In this document: piece by piece, positions 45,397 to 56,600 of the stretch
Numbering within the stretch: the stretch's first letter is position 1
How the letters are laid out: every line of letters begins with the position of its first letter
From: Steinernema hermaphroditum
Taxonomy: Eukaryota; Nematoda; Chromadorea; Rhabditida; Steinernematidae
DNA length: 64,000 nt
Assembly (NCBI GenBank): GCA_030435675.1
Contig: CM059625.1
Coordinates: forward strand, 14,508,001-14,572,000
Reading direction: 5' to 3'
Notes under the pieces: model-generated
Told to the model about the DNA's origin: nothing
What the model saw: only the letters and a program-made list of their open reading frames with translations
The model's database searches: none
Position numbers and translations under genes: made by a program

Positions 45397-45814
45397 ATTA
45401 AAGCAATCGTTGATGGCGCAATGATCGCCCTGTTCCAATCCGTCGTGGCTGGCGTGGAACGTAAGCCAAATTATATCTCGCCAAGAAGACCGTCAACACC
45501 GCCCGATCACCCGCGCCGCCCACTCAAGCCGAAGAATCGCTCCAACTTCGAAGTCTGCTCCGGCAACAGCTCCGTCGATGGGTTTCTTTCGTCCGCCGAG
45601 CTCCACCTTCCGCGCTACTTCCGGATAAAGCTTTTTTGTTGCTTCGAAGCCAGCGCACACTGATGGGACAGCCGCCTTCAACTACGACGTCGTGCCCTCC
45701 GCTGAAGAAAGAAGATAAGCAGCGACAACGGTGATATGCGGTTCTTTATTGTGCATTATGAGATTTCTTGCATGACGAATGTCATTGATTCAAGAGTAAA
45801 TGTAATGTAAATGT
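45397..45814. repeat. 418-bp cassette in satellite, copy 1
   Basis: Begins exactly where a satellite unit reads TTGCGA and ends where the next unit resumes at AAGATAGG. It is GC-rich. A minus-strand frame of about 61 codons (KAAVPSVCAGFEATKKLYPE onward) and a + strand frame of 90 codons are both open in all copies. The minus frame looks more like protein and is preceded by an acceptor-like CTTTCTTCAG. It could be a captured gene exon. I recognise no family. Confidence 0.9.
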
Positions 45815-46524
45815 AAGATAGGCCCTTATACCCGAAACATTTCTCACGTGCGACTAGAAGTAAGAAAAGATAGGCCCTTATACCCGAAACATTCCTCTCT
45901 TGCGACTTAAAATAAGAAAACATAGGCTCTTATACCCGAAACATTCCTCTCTTGCGACTTAAAATAAGAAAAGATAGGCCCTTATACCCGAAACATTCCT
46001 CACTTGCGACTAGAAGTAAGAAAAGATAGGCCCTTATACCCGAAACATTCCTCTCTTGCGACTTAAAGTAAGAAAAGATAGGCCCTTTATTTAAATCTTT
46101 ACTTCCTCTTCGCTGAAGTAAGAAAAGTGGTTTCCCGAAACATTCTCTCTTGCGACTTAAAGTAAGAAAAGATAGGCCCTTATTCCCGAAATATTTTTCA
46201 CTTACGACTAGAAGTAAGAAAAGATAGGCCCTTATATCCGAAACATTCCTCACTTGCGACTAGAAGTAAGAAAAGATAGGCCCTTATACCCGAAACATTC
46301 CTCTCTTGCGACTTAAAATAAGAAAAGATAGGCTCTTATACCCGAAACATTTCTCACTTGCGACTAGAAACAAGAAAAGATAGGCTCTTATACCCGAAAC
46401 ATTTCTCACTTGCGACTAGAAGTAAGAAAAGAAAAGATAGGCCCTTATACCCGAAACATTCCTCTCTTGCGACTTAAAGTAAGAAAAGATAGGCCCTTAT
46501 ACCCGAAACATTCCTCTCTTGCGA

Positions 46525-46942
46525 ATTAAAGCAATCGTTGATGGCGCAATGATCGCCCTGTTCCAATCCGTCGTGGCTGGCGTGGAACGTAAGCCAAATT
46601 ATATCTCGCCAAGAAGACCGTCAACACCGCCCGATCACCCGCGCCGCCCACTCAAGCCGAAGAATCGCTCCAACTTCGAAGTCTGCTCCGGCAACAGCTC
46701 CGTCGATGGGTTTCTTTCGTCCGCCGAGCTCCACCTTCCGCGCTACTTCCGGATAAAGCTTTTTTGTTGCTTCGAAGCCAGCGCACACTGATGGGGCAGC
46801 CGCCTTCAACTACGACGTCGTGCCCTCCGCTGAAGAAAGAAGATAAGCAGCGACAACGGTGATATGCGGTTCTTTATTGTGCATTATGAGATTTCTTGCA
46901 TGACGAATGTCATTGATTCAAGAGTAAATGTAATGTAAATGT
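46525..46942. repeat. 418-bp cassette in satellite, copy 2
   Basis: The same 418 bp with the same junctions, 1128 bp after copy 1. I see one clear difference (GATGGGGCAGCC instead of GATGGGACAGCC). The preceding satellite block carries a small extra insertion near 46083-46150 absent from the block before copy 1. Confidence 0.9.
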
Positions 46943-47293
46943 AAGATAGGCCCTTATACCCGAAACATTCCTCACTTGCGACTAGAAGTAAGAAAAGATA
47001 GGCCCTTATACCCGAAACATTCCTCTCTTGCGACTTAAAGTAAGAAAAGATAGGCCCTTATTCCCGAAATATTTTTCACTTGCGACTAGAAGTAAGAAAA
47101 GATAGGCCCTTATATCCGAAACATTCCTCACTTGCGACTAGAAGTAAGAAAAGATAGGCTCTTATACCCGAAACATTCCTCTCTTGCGACTTAAAATAAG
47201 AAAAGATAGGCTCTTATACCCGAAACATTTCTCACTTGCGACTAGAAGTAAGAAAAGATAGGCCCTTATACCCGAAACATTCCTCTCTTGCGA

Positions 47294-47711
47294 ATTAAAG
47301 CAATCGTTGATGGCGCAATGATCGCCCTGTTCCAATCCGTCGTGGCTGGCGTGGAACGTAAGCCAAATTATATCTCGCCAAGAAGACCGTCAACACCGCC
47401 CGATCACCCGCGCCGCCCACTCAAGCCGAAGAATCGCTCCAACTTCGAAGTCTGCTCCGGCAACCGCTCCGTCGATGGGTTTCTTTCGTCCGCCGAGCTC
47501 CACCTTCCGCGCTACTTCCGGATAAAGCTTTTTTGTTGCTTCGAAGCCCGCGCACACTGATGGGACAGCCGCCTTCAACTCCGACGTCGTGCCCTCCGCT
47601 GAAGAAAGAAGATAAGCAGCGACAACGGTGATATGCGGTTCTTTATTGTGCATTATGAGATTTCTTGCATGACGAATGTCATTGATTCAAGAGTAAATGT
47701 AATGTAAATGT
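47294..47711. repeat. 418-bp cassette in satellite, copy 3
   Basis: The same 418 bp with the same junctions, 769 bp after copy 2. It differs at a few positions (CAACCGCTCC, AGCCCGCGC, CAACTCCGAC). Confidence 0.9.
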
Positions 47712-49880
47712 AAGATAGGCCCTTATACCCGAAACATTCCTCTCTTGCGACTAGAAACAAGAAAAGATAGGCCCTTATTCCCGAAACATTTTTCACTTGC
47801 GACTAGAAGTAAGAAAAGATAGGCCCTTATACCCGAAACATTCCTCTCTTGCGACTAGAAACAAGAAAAGATAGGCCCTTATTCCCGAAACATTTTTCAC
47901 TTGCGACTAGAAGTAAGAAAAGATAGGCCCTTATACCCGAAACATTTCTCTCTTGCGACTTAAAGTAAGAAAAGATAGGCCCTTATACCCGAAACATTCC
48001 TCACTTGCGACTAGAAGTAAGAAAAGATAGGCCCTTATACCCGAAACATTCCTCACTTGCGACTAGAAGTAAGAAAAGATAGGCCCTTATACCCGAAACA
48101 TTCCTCACTTGCGACTAGAAGTAAGAAAAGATAGGCCCTTATACCCGAAACATTTCTCACTTGCGACTAGAAACAAGAAAAGATAGGCCCTTATACCCGA
48201 AACATTCCTCCTGGGATAGAAGAAAGAAAAGAGCCCTTATTCCCGAAACATTTTTCACTTGCGACTAGAAGTAAGAAAAGATAGGCCCTTATACCCGAAA
48301 CATTCCTCTCTTGCGACTTAAAGTAAGAAAAGATAGGCCCTTATACCCGAAACACGAAACATTCCTCTCTTGCGACTTAGAAGTAAGAAAAGATAGGCCC
48401 TTATACCCGAAACATTCCTCACTTGCGACTAGAAGTAAGAAAAGATAGGCCCTTATACCCGAAACATTCCTCACTTGCGACTAGAAGTAAGAAAAGATAG
48501 GCCCTTATACCCGAAACATTTCTCACTTGCGACTAGAAGTAAGAAAAGATAGGCCCTTATACCCGAAACATTCCTCACTTGCGACTAGAAGTAAGAAAAG
48601 ATAGGCCCTTATACCCGAAACATTCCTCTCTTGCGACTTAAAGTAAGAAAAGATAGGCCCTTATACCCGAAACATTCCTCACTTGCGACTAGAAGTAAGA
48701 AAAGATAGGCCCTTATACCCGAAACATTCCTCTCTTGCGACTAGAAGTAAGAAAAGATAGGCCCTTATACCCGAAACATTTCTCACTTGCGACTAGAAGT
48801 AAGAAAAAGAACAAGAAAAGATAGGCCCTTATTCCCGAAACATTTTTCACTTGCGACTAGAAGTAAGAAAAGGATAGGAACAAGAAAATTAGGCCCTTAT
48901 ACCCGAAACATTCCTCTCTTGCGACTTAAAGTAAGAAAAGATAGGCCCTTATACCCGAAACATTCCTCACTTGCGACCAGAAGTAAGAAAAGAGAGGCCC
49001 TTATTCCCGAAACATTCCTCTCTTGCGACTTAAAGTAAGAAAAGATAGGCCCTTATACCCGAAACATTCCTCACTTGCGACTAGAAGTAAGAAAAGATAG
49101 GCCCTTATACCCGAAACATTCCTCACTTGCGACTAGAAGTAAGAAAAGATAGGCCCTTATACCCGAAACATTTCTCACTTGCGACTAGAAACAAGAAAAG
49201 ATAGGCCCTTATTCCCGAAACATTTTTCACTTGCGACTAGAAGTAAGAAAAGATAGGCCCTTATACCCGAAACATTCCTCTCTTGCGACTTAAAGTAAGA
49301 AAAGATAGGCCCTTATACCCGAAACATTCCTCACTTGCGACCAGAAGTAAGAAAAGAGAGGCCCTTATACCCGAAACATTCCTCACTTGCGACTAGAAGT
49401 AAGAAAAGATAGGCCCTTATACCCGAAACATTCCTCACTTGCGACTAGAAGTAAGAAAAGATAGGCCCTTATACCCGAAACATTCCTCTCTTGCGACTTA
49501 AAGTAAGAAAAGATAGGCCCTTATACCCGAAACATTCCTCACTTGCGACCAGAAGTAAGAAAAGAGAGGCCCTTATACCCGAAACATTCCTCACTTGCGA
49601 CTAGAAGTAAGAAAAGATAGGCCCTTATACCCGAAACATTCCTCACTTGCGACTAGAAGTAAGAAAAGATAGGCCCTTATACCCGAAACATTTCTCACTT
49701 GCGACTAGAAACAAGAAAAGATAGGCCCTTATTCCCGAAACATTTTTCACTTGCGACTAGAAGTAAGAAAAGATAGGCCCTTATACCCGAAACATTCCTC
49801 TCTTGCGACTAGAAGTAAGAAAAGATAGGCCTTTATACCCGAAACATTTCTCACTTGCGACTAGAAACAAGAAAAGATAG

Positions 49881-50171
49881 GGCCTTGAAAACACCGACGG
49901 CCGAGCTTATGGATGAAAAATTCCGTAGACTTCTAGTAAGGACTGTTTTCGCACAGTGCTACGGCATAGAAACCAAACTCGTAAGTCTTCTTGATAAGTC
50001 CGAGAGACAACACTGACAAAGGGGTGACTGACCTTCATAAAGAGCTGATTGTGGGGGGCCTCTCGGTACAGTTTTAAGTTATGTTTCTTTATTTGTATCT
50101 TACATTAGTATATCATAAGTTCCAAATTTAGGGTATCTGCTTGCTTTCTGCTTTCTACATCTATTCCGGAC
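49881..50171. other. Right flank of satellite, one candidate exon
   Basis: Directly after the last satellite unit a + strand frame reads LKTPTAELMDEKFRRLLVRT and continues to a good donor (AAACTC|GTAAGT at about 49981). It resembles an exon cut off by the array, but no partner exon is visible on either side. Confidence 0.35.
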
Positions 50172-50678
50172 TTATTCAAAAGCGCGGACAGGAAGCAAGC
50201 TGAAAGTCTCAAGGAGCCATTCGAGTTGTTCTTCTTCGAAGGCTTCCAGAAACCAGGCAAAGTCGTCCTCCACTAGACGATCAAGGAAGTGCAGTTGGGT
50301 TCCGCCAACCTCAACGTAGCAGTCGCCGTAGTTGATGCAGACGCCTGGGAGAAGACGCATGATGTCGGTGCCGATCACAACATCTGCGTCAAAGACATAG
50401 TCTTCAACAACCAGTAGGCGCTGGTTAAGTTCGTGTCCGGTGATGTTGATCTTCATCTCACATGAAGCGACGAATTCCAAGATTCCGCCACCTTGTACAT
50501 GGAGATCGACAGCAACTGGTGTCATCGCAATGCCGAGTCTTTCAGCAAAGGACTCACGGCAGAAGGACACTGGTGTACGCGCTTCAAAGACTGCCAAGGC
50601 CGGCATTTCTTCGGTGAAAATCTGGGCAGCGTGGCCAGTGCGGTAAAAATGATACATTTTGTGGCGAACTATAATCAA
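50172..50678 (-). CDS. Retropepsin-like ORF lacking the catalytic triad
   Basis: An intact 168-codon frame. Its centre matches the retropepsin at 41386-41946 in pattern: ALAVFEARTPVSFC against ALFDSG..ISFC, and DVVIGTDIMRLLPGVCINY against VILGRDVLQSLGQITFDF. The Asp-Ser-Gly triad is replaced by Glu-Ala-Arg, so peptidase activity is not expected. The C-terminus is an acidic amphipathic stretch (EEEQLEWLLETFSLLPVR). The frame has no stops or frameshifts despite loss of the active site, which argues against simple decay. Met8 is an alternative start. No P or T module was found beside it. Confidence 0.6.
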   Translation of the reverse strand: MIIVRHKMYHFYRTGHAAQIFTEEMPALAVFEARTPVSFCRESFAERLGIAMTPVAVDLHVQGGGILEFVASCEMKINITGHELNQRLLVVEDYVFDADVVIGTDIMRLLPGVCINYGDCYVEVGGTQLHFLDRLVEDDFAWFLEAFEEEQLEWLLETFSLLPVRAFE

Positions 50679-51038
50679 AGAACATTACTGAAACGGTTGG
50701 AATGCGCGCTCAAGGGCTCGTAGAACACGTGCGGTAGAGAAGTGATTGCGAAGGAGAAAGACCTATATAAATCTGCCGACATTTTAATTTTAAGAAACGT
50801 ATTGAAGTTTTTTTTCGCTGAAAGAGGCTATTTCGAACAATCGTTGTAGATCATTGTTCGTCAGGTTCTAGTTTATATGTTCTGCGCGAATCCGTTGAAG
50901 TTTTGGCGATGTATGCTCATCTTTAGGCGTTAGAGAACTTATGGAATACCTTGCTCACAAAATTCGTAAGCTTTATTGTGGGAATTGGCAATATGTGATT
51001 GATGGACAGTGGCAAAATATAGGAGAACACCAAAACAA
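50679..51038. other. Intergenic, nothing identified
   Basis: AT-rich spacer between two minus-strand ORFs. No motif beyond short A/T runs. Confidence 0.5.
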
Positions 51039-51446
51039 TTAGGCACCGAGAAGGAGCACATAGAAAAGAGTACGACTCAAATTACGACTGACTCCGAATA
51101 GAAGTCGAACAAGCAGTGCGTGAATCCTGATCGCGCGATACAGAATTGCAATGATGACTGTAGGGATGAGATGTGACCGTTCCCAGAATACGCTAGTCAG
51201 CACAACGAGGGGAGTGATGATTCTACCAATCTGAGTCAGGCCGGATAACCTCTCGGCTGAATCACTGATCGCCGGGACGTCGAAAAATATGTTATCATCT
51301 TCCACAGCGAAGGGGAGGGGAAAACGGCCTGCCAAGTTCTCTAATGTTGATGTGGGCCATGGGGTATACGGTACAAGAACGACAGAGAAGAAGCGGGGGT
51401 GTCGTAGAGGAAAAACCATCACAGCTTCCACTGGAAGGCGCTGCAC
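51039..51446 (-). CDS. Possible small membrane protein
   Basis: A 135-codon minus frame with ATG starts at residues 1 and 10. The N-terminal half is polar with an acidic patch (VEDDNIFFDVP). The C-terminal half has two hydrophobic segments (IITPLVVLTSVFWE and HLIPTVIIAILYRAI) and a further hydrophobic end. It follows the kinase stop by only 28 bp on the same strand. No family is recognised and no introns are apparent, so a chance frame is possible. Confidence 0.3.
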   Translation of the reverse strand: MQRLPVEAVMVFPLRHPRFFSVVLVPYTPWPTSTLENLAGRFPLPFAVEDDNIFFDVPAISDSAERLSGLTQIGRIITPLVVLTSVFWERSHLIPTVIIAILYRAIRIHALLVRLLFGVSRNLSRTLFYVLLLGA

Positions 51447-51473
51447 GGGTTACACTGAGCTACTAGGAAGATG

Positions 51474-52774
51474 TTAGGCGAATGCGGGATTCGAGAACAC
51501 ATTCATCGCGTCGCAGATGACGCTCTTCAATCGCTTGAGGAGTTTTTCGAATCGGGCTTCCATAAAAAGCAGATCTTCTGACTTGGCGGCCTTCAGTTCC
51601 ATCTCCTGATCAACCATCAAGTTGCAAAATTGAATGGTTTGGTTCAAGAAGACGTGACTGTAGCACTGCTTCACCTAAACAATGCGTATCAATTGGACTT
51701 CAACCAATGAACCGTAATACCTGAGCCAATGTGAACGGCAGTTCTTGCTTCTTCTCATGCAGTGATGTTGCCAGTGTAGTGTAGTACTCGGCGAAGACTT
51801 TCTCCCAGTGGCTTGTACGGATGTCGCAATCGGTGCAGACTACGAGGAGGCGCGTCAGGTCCCAGCTGGGGTTGCCGGCGTGCGCACCTTGGAAGTCGAA
51901 GACCTTCTCGAGTTTATCTGTTGCCGAACCATCTTCTGTTCTCCAGAGAACGTTGTGCGTCCAGAGATCTCCATGGACGAGAACGGAGGGAATATCGAGC
52001 GACTTATGAAAATCGTACTGTGAGAACTTCATGAAGTTTTTCTGGACGTAGCTGGAGAACACATTCAACTCCTCTTTGAAGATGCCTCAAATGAATTTCT
52101 GTACACTGTAACAAGTTAAAGCTATGTACCGTTTCGAAAATATGTGAAGATGTCTAATGTCTTCAGAACATAGTTTTTTTCAGCTTCCAAGTCGAAGTTA
52201 GGTTGTTCGAACGCGTCTATCCATGTTTTGTCCTCCATAGCTAAAGAGTGGGCTTGGATGTGTCCGATGAAGCGGGCCAGCTCCAGGAGCTGCGGGACCG
52301 TTAAACTTTGGCTGAAATGGAAAGAAGTTCCTTTGCCGAGTAGGCTTTCCATGAGCAGGAAGCCGGGCTTCCTTCCGGCCACCGAAGGACCGAAGTTGTA
52401 GACAGTAGGTACAGTCGGTAGATGACAGCCGAATCGCTCATAAAAGAGACATTCACGTTTGTGAACTGTTTCCTTGAAGCGATCGCTGTCGTTCACTTCT
52501 TCCAGGTTATCGACGATACGACCGACGATTTTCGCGGCAATATCGGTCTGTCCACTTCCAGCAGACGCAATTATCAAAAAAACGTTCGCGACGAAGCCAT
52601 TTTCACCGATAGGTATTACAGATATCTGCAATATAGTTTGTCAAAAAAAGTCAAAAATCGCCGAAACACCTCTACATCTTCGGTATACCTCTCGTTACAT
52701 TTAAAATTGCAATGCTCTCTTAGTTGGTAGACAATCCACTCCTTGTCGAAAGGGAAGTCCATTTCGTTCTGGAT
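51474..52774 (-). CDS. CHK/DUF1679-type small-molecule kinase, 5' exon unresolved
   Basis: Exons in transcription order are 52774-52670, 52625-52130, 52073-51721 and 51674-51474, 384 codons plus stop. The kinase-like fold of the choline-kinase/aminoglycoside phosphotransferase superfamily is shown by VLVHGDLWTHNVLW (catalytic HGD....N) and VFDFQGAHAGNPSWDL (metal-binding DFQ and GNP..DL). These belong to the nematode CHK/DUF1679 group, a large family with poorly known substrates (ecdysteroid-22-kinase-like enzymes are relatives). The first exon is missing. The TTG|GTAAGG donor at about 52888 is a candidate but lacks an obvious ATG. The junction between exons 2 and 3 uses a weak CTTCAAAG acceptor; the stronger TTACAG/TACAG sites upstream would place TGA in frame, so this copy may be slightly damaged. 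Confidence 0.82.
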
Positions 52775-53643
52775 CTGGAAAATAAGGTAGCATGCAGTTG
52801 AAGGTTTCGTTTTTCGTCAGCGTTAAGAAGAAGTTTTCGCTTCACAAAAAAGTCCACAAAATTAAAGTTGTGTTTATGATCTTCCCTTACCAAGAACAGA
52901 CCTTCAAAAGAAGAGCAGACATGCAGATAGGAAAAAACCACTTCTAGGAAACCCTCCAATCCATTTATGTGATGAGTTGTACTCACTCAAGTGTTTATCT
53001 TACTTGGAAATGGACTACGGAAGAAACTGTGGATTCGAGACGCGAGATGAAGCCTAATCAACGACAGCCGGGTTAGCAGCGAGGAAGAACACGCAACGAA
53101 ATCCTACGGTCTTGGAGCCTTTACCAGCTATGAGCACTAGCCACCGTACCACTAACAAGGGGCGTTTCCAAGGAGAGCCGTATGTCCGCGCTCCACTTCT
53201 AAAAAGAGCCGACTGGTCCAAAATATTTTTCCCATGTATACGTGGCGATGGGAACATAACCCTGTGATTGAAAATTGTCTTCTCCTGTGGTAACTTAAAA
53301 AACATGCGTAAACATCCGGTGAATCGGGGCTAGCTGCGATCGGCGGCCGAAAACGGTCTTTGAGAATCCATAAACACCGACGATAGAGCAACAACTTTGC
53401 AGCCGTAAACAAAGTAGGATGCGGTTTGAGATTCAAATCAACTTGTCGCAAATGTTCGCAAATTGTACCAAGCTTCTTGCTACAATGACCGTGTCCGTTT
53501 AAAGAACTGTAGATAAGCGACCGTTCTGTCTACAACCTGCAGAAAGTTCTAGAACATTCCGTTGAATGTTTCGTGAACTTGTTTAGACAAACCGTGTCTA
53601 AGTGCTCAATTTCACTCCCATTAATTTCAGCAACGACAGGACC
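52775..53643. other. Divergent intergenic region, possible kinase first exon
   Basis: Lies between the minus-strand kinase and the plus-strand synthetase pseudogene. A possible first kinase exon (SSFEGLFL before a GTAAGG donor) is at about 52911-52888. Otherwise nothing recognised. Confidence 0.4.
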
Positions 53644-56600
53644 ATGATGAACAAGCTGTATGATGTACCAGATAAGATCGAGTTCAGCGTAGAGGAAAAT
53701 AAGATTTGGAAGTTGTGGGCAAGCGAAGGTGTCTCCAATGATCGCATGTTGTAAGTGTTGCACATCTTTCTGGTTGTGTTTAATCACATTTGTTTAGGTT
53801 GGCCAAAGGACGAGAGCACTATTCCTTCTGTGATGGTCCGCCCTACGTGTCATGCCGACCGCATCATGGTCACATCCTTGTTGAGACAGTGAAAGACGTC
53901 CTTGGACGCTGGGCAACACAGAATGGACGCTACGTCGAGCGACGGTTTGTGTGGGACAGTCGTTGTCAACGAACGGGGCGGCAATCGAGAGCTTAGAGGA
54001 CCAGTGGATGCTCTAAAGGAGCGCACCAACAAGTACAATGATCACAACCGCGAAATCGTCATGCGCTGTTCTACGCAATGACGAGAAACTGTTGCACGAA
54101 TGGGCCGATTGCTGGATTTCGACAAGAGGTATACAGAACGATATGTTTGGTTCACGGAATCGATTTGGTGGGTATTCTCTGATCTGTTCAAGAAGAATCT
54201 AGTCTATCGCGGATTGAAGATTGTGCCCTTTTGCACTGGTTGCGCAATACCGTTATCAAATTTCGAAGCCCAACTCCAATATAAGCACGTCGTTGATCCT
54301 TCAGGTGAACATCGACGATAGCCAAGGTTACCAACTTGAATTAGTTGTCAGTCGCGTTTCCAATGGTCGATAATCCGAATCGCTGCTTTGTGGTTTAGAC
54401 TACTTCTCCATGGACTCTACCAAGCAATTTTGCCCTGTGTGTGAACACCAAGCTGATATACGCAATTGTAAATGGGTTCGTCCGTCAGCGTAGTCGGTTC
54501 CAGTGGTAATAAATAAGTGCTTTGCAGACAAGAGGAAGAACAGTTCCGGAAAAGAACTTATATTGCTAGAGTGTCGTTTGAACGCTTTGTTCAAGTCGAG
54601 AAAAGAGTATGAGGTGATCGAGCTCGTTCGGGGGAGCATCTTCAAGGATGTCGCATACATCCCGCCCTTCAACTTCTTGGCGCGAAACGTTATCACGTCA
54701 GGCAATTGCGTTTTCCAGGTCGATTACGACATATGCTTGAAGAACGAAATAACACAGAAAGACACGAAAATCGTCTGCCCCATCGATGAAAAGGGTCGAT
54801 TTACCGAGGAAATTACCGACTTTGCTGGCCATTATGTGAAGGATGCCGACAAGAGCATCATCAAAAAGCTCGGAGAAGATGGTCTCGTGATAAAAGCCGG
54901 ACAGTACACGCACTCGCATCCATTCTGCCGACGTTCCAACACTCCCCTCATCTACACAACTGCGCCTTCTTGGTTTGTTCGGATTAAAGAGCTCGTTGAG
55001 TAGGTGTTAGCAAACAGCAGAACACACTGGTACTAAATTTTCCTGCATTCACATCCCATTGCAGGGTGCCTAAAGACCTTGGCGAAGCTGGGGTCCGTAA
55101 TTGGCTGAAAAGTGCTCGTGATTGGACGGTGAGCAGCAACCGAATATGGGGTACTCCTATCAACCTTTGGGCAAGTGATGACGGCGAGGAAATGACCAAA
55201 CTCGTGAGCGGTTCTACACACTTCTCGTGCTATCTGCCGCTCTGTTCGATCGTCCACCGTTCAAAAACGTCATCTGCACCGGGCTGGTCATGGCAGCTGA
55301 TGGCAAGAAGATGTCAAGAAGCGAGAGGAATTACCCAGATCCGACGGAAGTCATCCACACGTACGGAGCTGATGCGCTGAGACTGTACTTGATCAACTCT
55401 CCGGCTGTACGAGCCAAAAATTTCATATTCCGCGAAGAAGGTGTCCGTGATGTTCTGAAAAACGTCATGCTACCCTGGCACAACGCCTACCGCTACTTTG
55501 TGCAAAGCGTGCACAGCTACGAAGAAGTGAGCTCTAGAAATTTTTGTAATAGCTAACCATGCCTGTCTTTAGCAAACCGATAAGACTTTCGATCCGAATA
55601 ACGAAAGTGGTAACGATATGGATAACTGGATTCTGTCTTCCACCAACACGGTTGTCGAATTCGTACACGAAGAAATGGCCATGTACCGCTTGTATAGCGT
55701 TGTGACATCACTGACGAAGTTCTTCGACACTCTTACTAACTCGTACATTCGCTTGAATAGGCAGAGGTTCAAGAGCGATCTCCACGCTCTTACTACCCTC
55801 GGAAAGGTCTTGGTCATCATCGTCCGTCTCATGGCCCCTATCACACCGTTCTTCTGTGAATATCTGTGGAAAAACTTACGCAATGTGGTCAGTTCCTTTG
55901 TTATCGTAAACTGTTAATTGTATTTCTTCCTAGGCTGATGCTAGGAATCTGTACATTACACCTCACTCCCAACGGCTGATACGATGCCTATCGGGAAATC
56001 CATCGAACGGCGCGTCAAGGCTATGAGCTCTGTCATTCATCTGATCCGCGTCTGGCGTGATCGTAAGGGATTAGGCGTCAAGTACCCTGTCAAAGAAGTC
56101 GTTGTTATCAATGGCGACCAGCAGTTCTTGGACGATGTCGTTTCACTGGAGCAGTACATTCTTTCTGAGTGCAATGTGAAGAAGCTCACAGTAAGCCAAG
56201 ATAAGAAGAAGTACGGTGTGGAACTGAAGGCGAAACCGAACTTCCGCGTTCTTGGACCACGCCTGAAGGGCGATCAAAAGAAAGTTGGCAATTACTTGAA
56301 GGTTAGTGTTCAAAAAAGTTTTACACGTTGCAAATACATGCGTCTTAGAACGAAATAACCCAAGAGGAGCTGAGCATGTTGCTTGAGGAAGGTTCGGTGC
56401 ATATCCATGGCCATGAGATTACTACGGAAGAGGTGGCTATGACCTACAAGTGCGATCCATCGAAAGTCAATCTTTGTGGCAACTTCGACGTCAATTCGGA
56501 CAACAAAACAGTCATCGTCGCTGATAGAGCAGAGGACGAGAATCTTGCCCAAGAAGGCTTAGCTCGGGAAATCATCAACCGTATCCAGAGGCTGCGCAAA

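Larger units (their letters stand above)
44778..49880. repeat. 52-bp satellite array with higher-order structure
   Basis: About 74 tandem units of 52 bp with core GATAGGCCCTTATACCCGAA and CTTGCGACTAGAAGTAAG. At least four unit variants occur: CTCACTTGCGACTAGAAGT, CTCTCTTGCGACTTAAAGT, TTCTCACTTGCGACTAGAAACA, and a TTATTCCCGAAACATTTTTCAC type. Variants recur in order. Near the right end the same variant series repeats at a spacing of 520 bp (ten units), and the left part repeats as a segment of about 1.03-1.13 kb. Three 418-bp non-satellite cassettes interrupt it. Units are more than 90% alike, implying ongoing homogenisation. Confidence 0.97.

Noticed and set aside
45930..46253. 107-codon minus-strand frame within the satellite (repeating CFGYKGLSFL)
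   Set aside because: The 52-bp unit is open in several frames, so long ORFs arise automatically. There is no start, splice or composition evidence.
44778..49880. CRISPR-like array
   Set aside because: Units are contiguous tandem copies without unique spacers, in a eukaryotic genome.
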